Assembly: GCA_022824665.1 (NCBI GenBank) | Contig: JAJDZL010000159.1 | Span: 1-46,105, forward strand | DNA from: Gammaproteobacteria bacterium | GTDB taxonomy: Bacteria > Pseudomonadota > Gammaproteobacteria > Arenicellales > JAJDZL01 | Direction of reading: 5' to 3' | Length of the DNA stretch: 46,105 bases | Shown here: piece by piece, positions 42,790-46,105 of the stretch | How the letters are laid out: every line of letters begins with the position of its first letter | Numbering within the stretch: the first letter of the stretch is position 1 | Program-made: the position numbers and the translations under genes | The notes under the pieces: model-generated | What the model saw: the letters and a program-made list of their open reading frames with translations, nothing else | Databases searched by the model: none | Told to the model about the DNA's origin: nothing

Positions 42790-43335
42790 ATGGCAGGCAG
42801 AGGCAACAGGTACATCCAGTTCAAAAGAGGAATTAGCTTCGGTTTAGCCTTTATCGCTATGATTCCTTTGGCATATCCGGTAACTTATGATCACATAGGT
42901 CCGGATCCGATTCAATCTGAAAGCTGTATTACGATCACGCCTGGACGCGCGGTGATGTGTACAGGAAGCCAGATCAAGCCTGAAGCAAGTGTGCCCCCAA
43001 GCGTTACAATTAATTGCGGCCCGGGTATTCTTATGTTGATTTCACACCGGTCAGTACCCGCAGAGTCTTCGCTAAGGCAAGTGAGATTAATCTCAGAAGA
43101 TGGTGAATTTACCGATCAATGGCTGGCAATATCGGATACACAATCTGCGTATTTAGTGTTTTTCGAGGGGTCGCCAGCGGACGAATATGAGCGGATGATT
43201 CGATTGATCGGCCAGCTCATTTCACCTGAAAGCGGTTTGTTTGGTTATTCGTTTGACGAAGCGGGTATTGAGGGATTGTTTGAACTTGACTATTCTGATC
43301 GAATTATGCTCGAGCAAATTACTGCCAACTGCTAA
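42790..43335 (+). CDS. Hypothetical secreted protein
   Basis: 181-aa protein I do not recognise. From the ATG at 42790 it has a basic N-terminus and a hydrophobic signal segment (GISFGLAFIAMIPLAYPV), so it is probably exported. The mature part has three Cys (SCITI, VMCTG, INCGPG) and a final TANC, and a mostly beta-type pattern (VRLISEDGEFTDQWLAISD). No paralogue is in the window. It stands alone on the plus strand, facing the thioesterase gene. Confidence 0.5.
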   Translation: MAGRGNRYIQFKRGISFGLAFIAMIPLAYPVTYDHIGPDPIQSESCITITPGRAVMCTGSQIKPEASVPPSVTINCGPGILMLISHRSVPAESSLRQVRLISEDGEFTDQWLAISDTQSAYLVFFEGSPADEYERMIRLIGQLISPESGLFGYSFDEAGIEGLFELDYSDRIMLEQITANC

Positions 43336-43388
43336 ATCAGGCAATCAAACTGGATGGCGCGGGCGAAGGCGTCGATCGGTTGGCAAAG

Positions 43389-43850
43389 CTACTTTTTGCT
43401 GGCGGGTATGCATATGGTGGTTTGCTGCACGACAGCGCAAAGGGTGGGCCTGGTGTCGTGCTGACAAAACACATTGATGGACGCAACGCTCAGCGTTTTG
43501 CCTGCCTTGATCACCGCAGCGTGCGCGCTCAGCATATCGCCGTTTGCTGGTGCGAGTAGATTGATCTTGAACTCGACCGTAAGGACGCGACTTTGCGGGG
43601 GCATCAATGAATAAGCGGCATAACCACCCGCTGAGTCGGCTATTGTGCTCGTTGCGCCAGCATGGAAAAATCCGTCCTGTTGCGTAAGCTCGTGATTGAA
43701 TGGCAGCTCGATTACACAATACCCCGGCGCAATCGAGCGCATGCTGGCACCGAGCAGGTGCATAATTCCCTGCTGCTCAAAACTTGCGCGTACGTCGTCT
43801 TCGTAGTGCTCGTTTAAGGGCTCAAACGATTGGTTTTCGAAGTTGTTCAT
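43389..43850 (-). CDS. PaaI-family hotdog thioesterase
   Basis: 153-aa hotdog-fold protein likely to hydrolyse acyl-CoA thioesters, of the PaaI/YdiI group. Visible landmarks are the hotdog helix motif (DGFFHAGATSTIADSAGGYAA, shown here in part, with His and Gly-Ala), the strand VLTVEFKINLLAPA, and the C-terminal VFCQHD region. The substrate is not known. It is the gene before the nitronate monooxygenase-like gene on the same strand, with 83 bp between. Confidence 0.82.
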   Translation of the reverse strand: MNNFENQSFEPLNEHYEDDVRASFEQQGIMHLLGASMRSIAPGYCVIELPFNHELTQQDGFFHAGATSTIADSAGGYAAYSLMPPQSRVLTVEFKINLLAPANGDMLSAHAAVIKAGKTLSVASINVFCQHDTRPTLCAVVQQTTICIPASKK

Positions 43851-43933
43851 GGTGGCCTCTTTACCTTGTGTGTCGTGATTGCGTTTTTGGGCAAGTCAAG
43901 GAATTGAATTCGCGGCCGATCTTCAGCCCGCAT

Positions 43934-45013
43934 TCATGGCAGCAATTGAAGTGCGCCTTGCCAAAGACCATTAACGATGTCAGCTGCAGGGCGATTTGCT
44001 GCCAGTTTTCCTGATTGCCCGGCCCATGCCTGCATTCTTGCCAAATCATTCCCGCGTCTCGCCTTGGCAGTCATTGCGCTCGTCAAGGAGCGCTGTACAG
44101 GGTAGGGTGCGCTTGCAGGCGCATCAGATGAATTGGCAGCCATGACATATTCTGTGGCAATAGAACGGCCGAGGCGGCCGGAAAAGGCCCGGGTCAGTTG
44201 TGTATTATCCGGGTCCGACTCGCCGATGGCATCAGACCAGGCCGACGGTAGTGCTGCCTCCGGAGTGCGTAGAAATCCTGTGCCGATCTGCACCGCCGAT
44301 GCACCAAGCATCAAGGCAGCCGCGACGCCGCGGCAATCTGCAATTGCACCGGTTGCTATGACTGGTATTGGTACCGAATCAACAATCGCCGGCAGCAGGG
44401 AGAAGAGCCCCGCGGCAGTTTCCTCAGCCTGCTCAGCCACAAAAGTTCCCCGGTGACCGCCGGCTTCAAACCCTTGTGCTACGATGGCATCTGCACCGGC
44501 CTCGTGTGCAATACGCGCCTCTTCAACCGTGGTAGCGGTAGCCAGCCACAAAATACCGGCCGCTTTCATTCGACTGACATAGTCCTCAGCATATATTCCC
44601 ATAATTGAAGAGATGGCGCGCGGTCTGGCTGCCAGCATCGCTTCGGCCTGAGATTCAAAATCGGGTGGGTCGGCCGGTACGCGCTCGGAATTAGTCTCCA
44701 GGTGCCAGCGTGCGATGAAGTTTTTGATCTCGGTTTCGTGTTTGGCGTTACGGACCGCAGGCGGATCCGGAATCCAGTTATTCATCTGAAACGCGCCATT
44801 GGACTGTGCTTTGAACTCGCTCGCCCATTTGGCGATGGCCGCCGGTTTCATCAGCAAAACCCCGCAAGCACCCAAGCCTCCCTGGTTGGCTACGGCACTT
44901 GACAGCAAAACAGGGCAGGCGCCCGCCATTGGTGCCAGGAGTATCGGCACCCTAATACCGAGTTTTGAACACAAATGATTGGATCTGGACTGCCATGACT
45001 GGTTCTGTGACAT
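43934..45013 (-). CDS. Nitronate monooxygenase-like FMN protein
   Basis: 359-aa FMN-dependent TIM-barrel enzyme of the nitronate monooxygenase/2-nitropropane dioxygenase family. The ATG at 45013 gives a natural N-terminus followed by VPILLAPMAGACPVL and AVANQGGLGACG; the flavin-phosphate loop and the catalytic His are in AQGFEAGGHRGTF, and IATGAIADCRGVAAAL and GASAVQIGTGFL follow. These enzymes detoxify propionate-3-nitronate or act as enoyl reductases. It is divergent from icmF (240 bp between the start codons), an arrangement that may share a control region. Confidence 0.85.
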   Translation of the reverse strand: MSQNQSWQSRSNHLCSKLGIRVPILLAPMAGACPVLLSSAVANQGGLGACGVLLMKPAAIAKWASEFKAQSNGAFQMNNWIPDPPAVRNAKHETEIKNFIARWHLETNSERVPADPPDFESQAEAMLAARPRAISSIMGIYAEDYVSRMKAAGILWLATATTVEEARIAHEAGADAIVAQGFEAGGHRGTFVAEQAEETAAGLFSLLPAIVDSVPIPVIATGAIADCRGVAAALMLGASAVQIGTGFLRTPEAALPSAWSDAIGESDPDNTQLTRAFSGRLGRSIATEYVMAANSSDAPASAPYPVQRSLTSAMTAKARRGNDLARMQAWAGQSGKLAANRPAADIVNGLWQGALQLLP

Positions 45014-45191
45014 CAATGCGCACCTGAGAGCTTGATAAAGGTGGCTCAATTATCCAATTTTCCAAGTCGGCATGTAAGCCAACTGTGTACGCGAGCGCAA
45101 CCGATTAAGGCAGCTACGCTTGATGGCTGTCGGATTCAATGCTGAAAATTTCGAGCTCTACTCGAGTCTGGTAAAATAATTAGTCGGAATC

Positions 45192-45217
45192 TTCCGTATT
45201 TCCGTCGGGAATTCCGT
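45192..45217. promoter_or_regulatory. Triple TTCCGT repeat in the icmF leader
   Basis: TTCCGT occurs at 45192, 45200 and 45212, within 62 bp upstream of the icmF ATG and between the divergent icmF and nitronate monooxygenase-like genes; the last two flank GTCGGGAA. Likely a regulator-binding cluster, but this is inference. The rest of 45014-45253 shows no other clear site. Confidence 0.35.
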
Positions 45218-45253
45218 AAAGTTTCAAATATTTTTTTAAGGCAGTCAGCAACG

Positions 45254-46105
45254 ATGGCAGTGGCCGCAGAAAAACTTCGTGTTGTTCAACATGAGGCTCC
45301 CAATGAGGCGCCGTTGCGGATTGTTACCGCAACAAGCCTTTTTGATGGGCATGACGCAGCAATCAATGTGATGCGTCGAATTCTGCAAAGCTCCGGTGTG
45401 GAGGTCATTCATCTTGGGCACAATCGATCGGTTCACGAAGTGGTCAACGCGGCGGTGCACGAAGATGCCGATGGCATAGCGCTCAGTTCCTACCAGGGTG
45501 GCCACATTGAATACTTCAAGTACACGCTGGATATGTTGGAGCAACTCGGGCGCAGCGATATTCGAGTGTTTGGCGGCGGTGGTGGTGTCATTGTTCAACA
45601 CGAGATTGATGAGCTGCATCGATACGGGGTGGCGAAGATTTTTTCTCCAGCCGATGGACAGCAGTTTGGCCTGCAGGGCATGATTGATCAAATCATTGAC
45701 ATTTGTCGCAGCAATGCGCTTTCAAGGCGTACGTTTTCAAGCAGCGAGATACGCAAGGACAGCCCGGTTGACCTGGGACTGCTGATCAGTGCAATTGAGT
45801 CAGGTTCCCAAAGTGCCCTCGATTTTGTGCGCAAAGATGTGGGCGCTAAACGCACCGTGCCGGTACTCGGAATTACCGGAACCGGTGGTTCCGGGAAGTC
45901 ATCCCTGACGGATGAGTTGATTCGCAGAATTCGAATTTATGGTTCCAGCGATACCCGCGTCGCTATTTTAGCGGTTGATCCGACTCGTAAAAAGACCGGT
46001 GGTGCGCTGCTCGGTGATCGGATCCGAATGAACGCAGCAGACAGTGAGCAAATATTTCTTCGCTCTATTGCCACCCGGGATGCTGCCGGGGGCATTCCTG
46101 CCTGC
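45254..46105 (+). CDS. icmF: Fused isobutyryl-CoA mutase IcmF (3' end missing)
   Basis: N-terminal part (284 codons) of the B12-dependent fused acyl-CoA mutase, which isomerises isobutyryl-CoA and n-butyryl-CoA and, in some members, isovaleryl-CoA and pivalyl-CoA. The ATG at 45254 begins a B12-binding domain (FDGHDAAINVMRRIL with the cobalt-ligand His, then LSSYQGGH and the glycine-rich FGGGGGV). A MeaB-like GTPase follows, with the P-loop GITGTGGSGKSS at about residues 206-217 and LAVDPTRKKTGGALLGDRIRM. The mutase domain lies beyond the window. Its nearness to leucine genes is suggestive only. Confidence 0.9.
   Translation, partial: MAVAAEKLRVVQHEAPNEAPLRIVTATSLFDGHDAAINVMRRILQSSGVEVIHLGHNRSVHEVVNAAVHEDADGIALSSYQGGHIEYFKYTLDMLEQLGRSDIRVFGGGGGVIVQHEIDELHRYGVAKIFSPADGQQFGLQGMIDQIIDICRSNALSRRTFSSSEIRKDSPVDLGLLISAIESGSQSALDFVRKDVGAKRTVPVLGITGTGGSGKSSLTDELIRRIRIYGSSDTRVAILAVDPTRKKTGGALLGDRIRMNAADSEQIFLRSIATRDAAGGIPAC

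Overview
The window reads as chromosomal DNA of a gammaproteobacterium. I cannot place the genus. The best clues are a complete leucine/isovalerate catabolic operon, a fused isobutyryl-CoA mutase (IcmF) and a MetZ-type sulfhydrylase. Ordinary metabolic genes surround a large block of conjugation and pilus genes. No rRNA, tRNA, CRISPR array, integrase or classical IS element was seen.

Layout. (1) 1-2738: end of an ArgD-like class III aminotransferase, a PotA-type ABC ATPase and a TerC-family membrane protein. (2) 2931-28112, all on the minus strand and tightly packed: an island related to integrative conjugative elements. In transcription order it holds a small unknown gene, ParB, a DUF2857 protein, an STY4528-like replication protein, an ArdC-like antirestriction protein, an R64-type IVb pilus set (pilL-N-O-P-Q-R-S-V and a prepilin peptidase), and a G-type (MPF-G/PFGI-1-like) T4SS core that keeps the F-plasmid order: pilin-like protein, TraL-, TraE-, TraK-, TraB-, TraV- and TraC-like proteins, DUF1525, TraU. 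(3) 28474-29646: metZ. (4) 29813-32050: two relics and one full copy of a YhgA/Rpn-like PD-(D/E)XK 'transposase' gene. (5) 32280-40698: a minus-strand operon for leucine catabolism (isovaleryl-CoA dehydrogenase, thiolase, a DsbA/HCCA-isomerase-like protein, MccB, methylglutaconyl-CoA hydratase, biotinylated MccA, HMG-CoA lyase). (6) 41243-42220: a second full YhgA/Rpn-like gene. (7) 42790 to the end: a secreted unknown, a PaaI-like thioesterase, a nitronate monooxygenase-like protein and the 5' part of icmF.

Two things stand out. First, the island keeps an apparently intact envelope-spanning secretion core, a type IVb pilus and partition/replication genes. It has no visible relaxase, TraD coupling protein, integrase, TraG/TraH-like gene, ParA or topoisomerase, although recognisable chromosomal genes bound it on both sides. 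That pattern fits a stripped-down or repurposed system better than random decay. Its pilus-tip gene pilV carries a single in-frame TGA ahead of a cysteine-rich tip that is still open.

Second, a composite element of about 70-80 bp occurs three times. It has two near-identical 17-bp palindromes of the form TGCACCA-N3-TGGTGCA flanking a central GTTCGCC-N-GGCGAAC palindrome. Two copies lie directly 3' of the two full-length YhgA/Rpn-like genes. The third is inserted in frame inside parB. This suggests a palindrome/nuclease partnership analogous to REP/RAYT, with copies that can spread into coding sequence.

Gene functions come from recognising protein families by eye; no database search was run.
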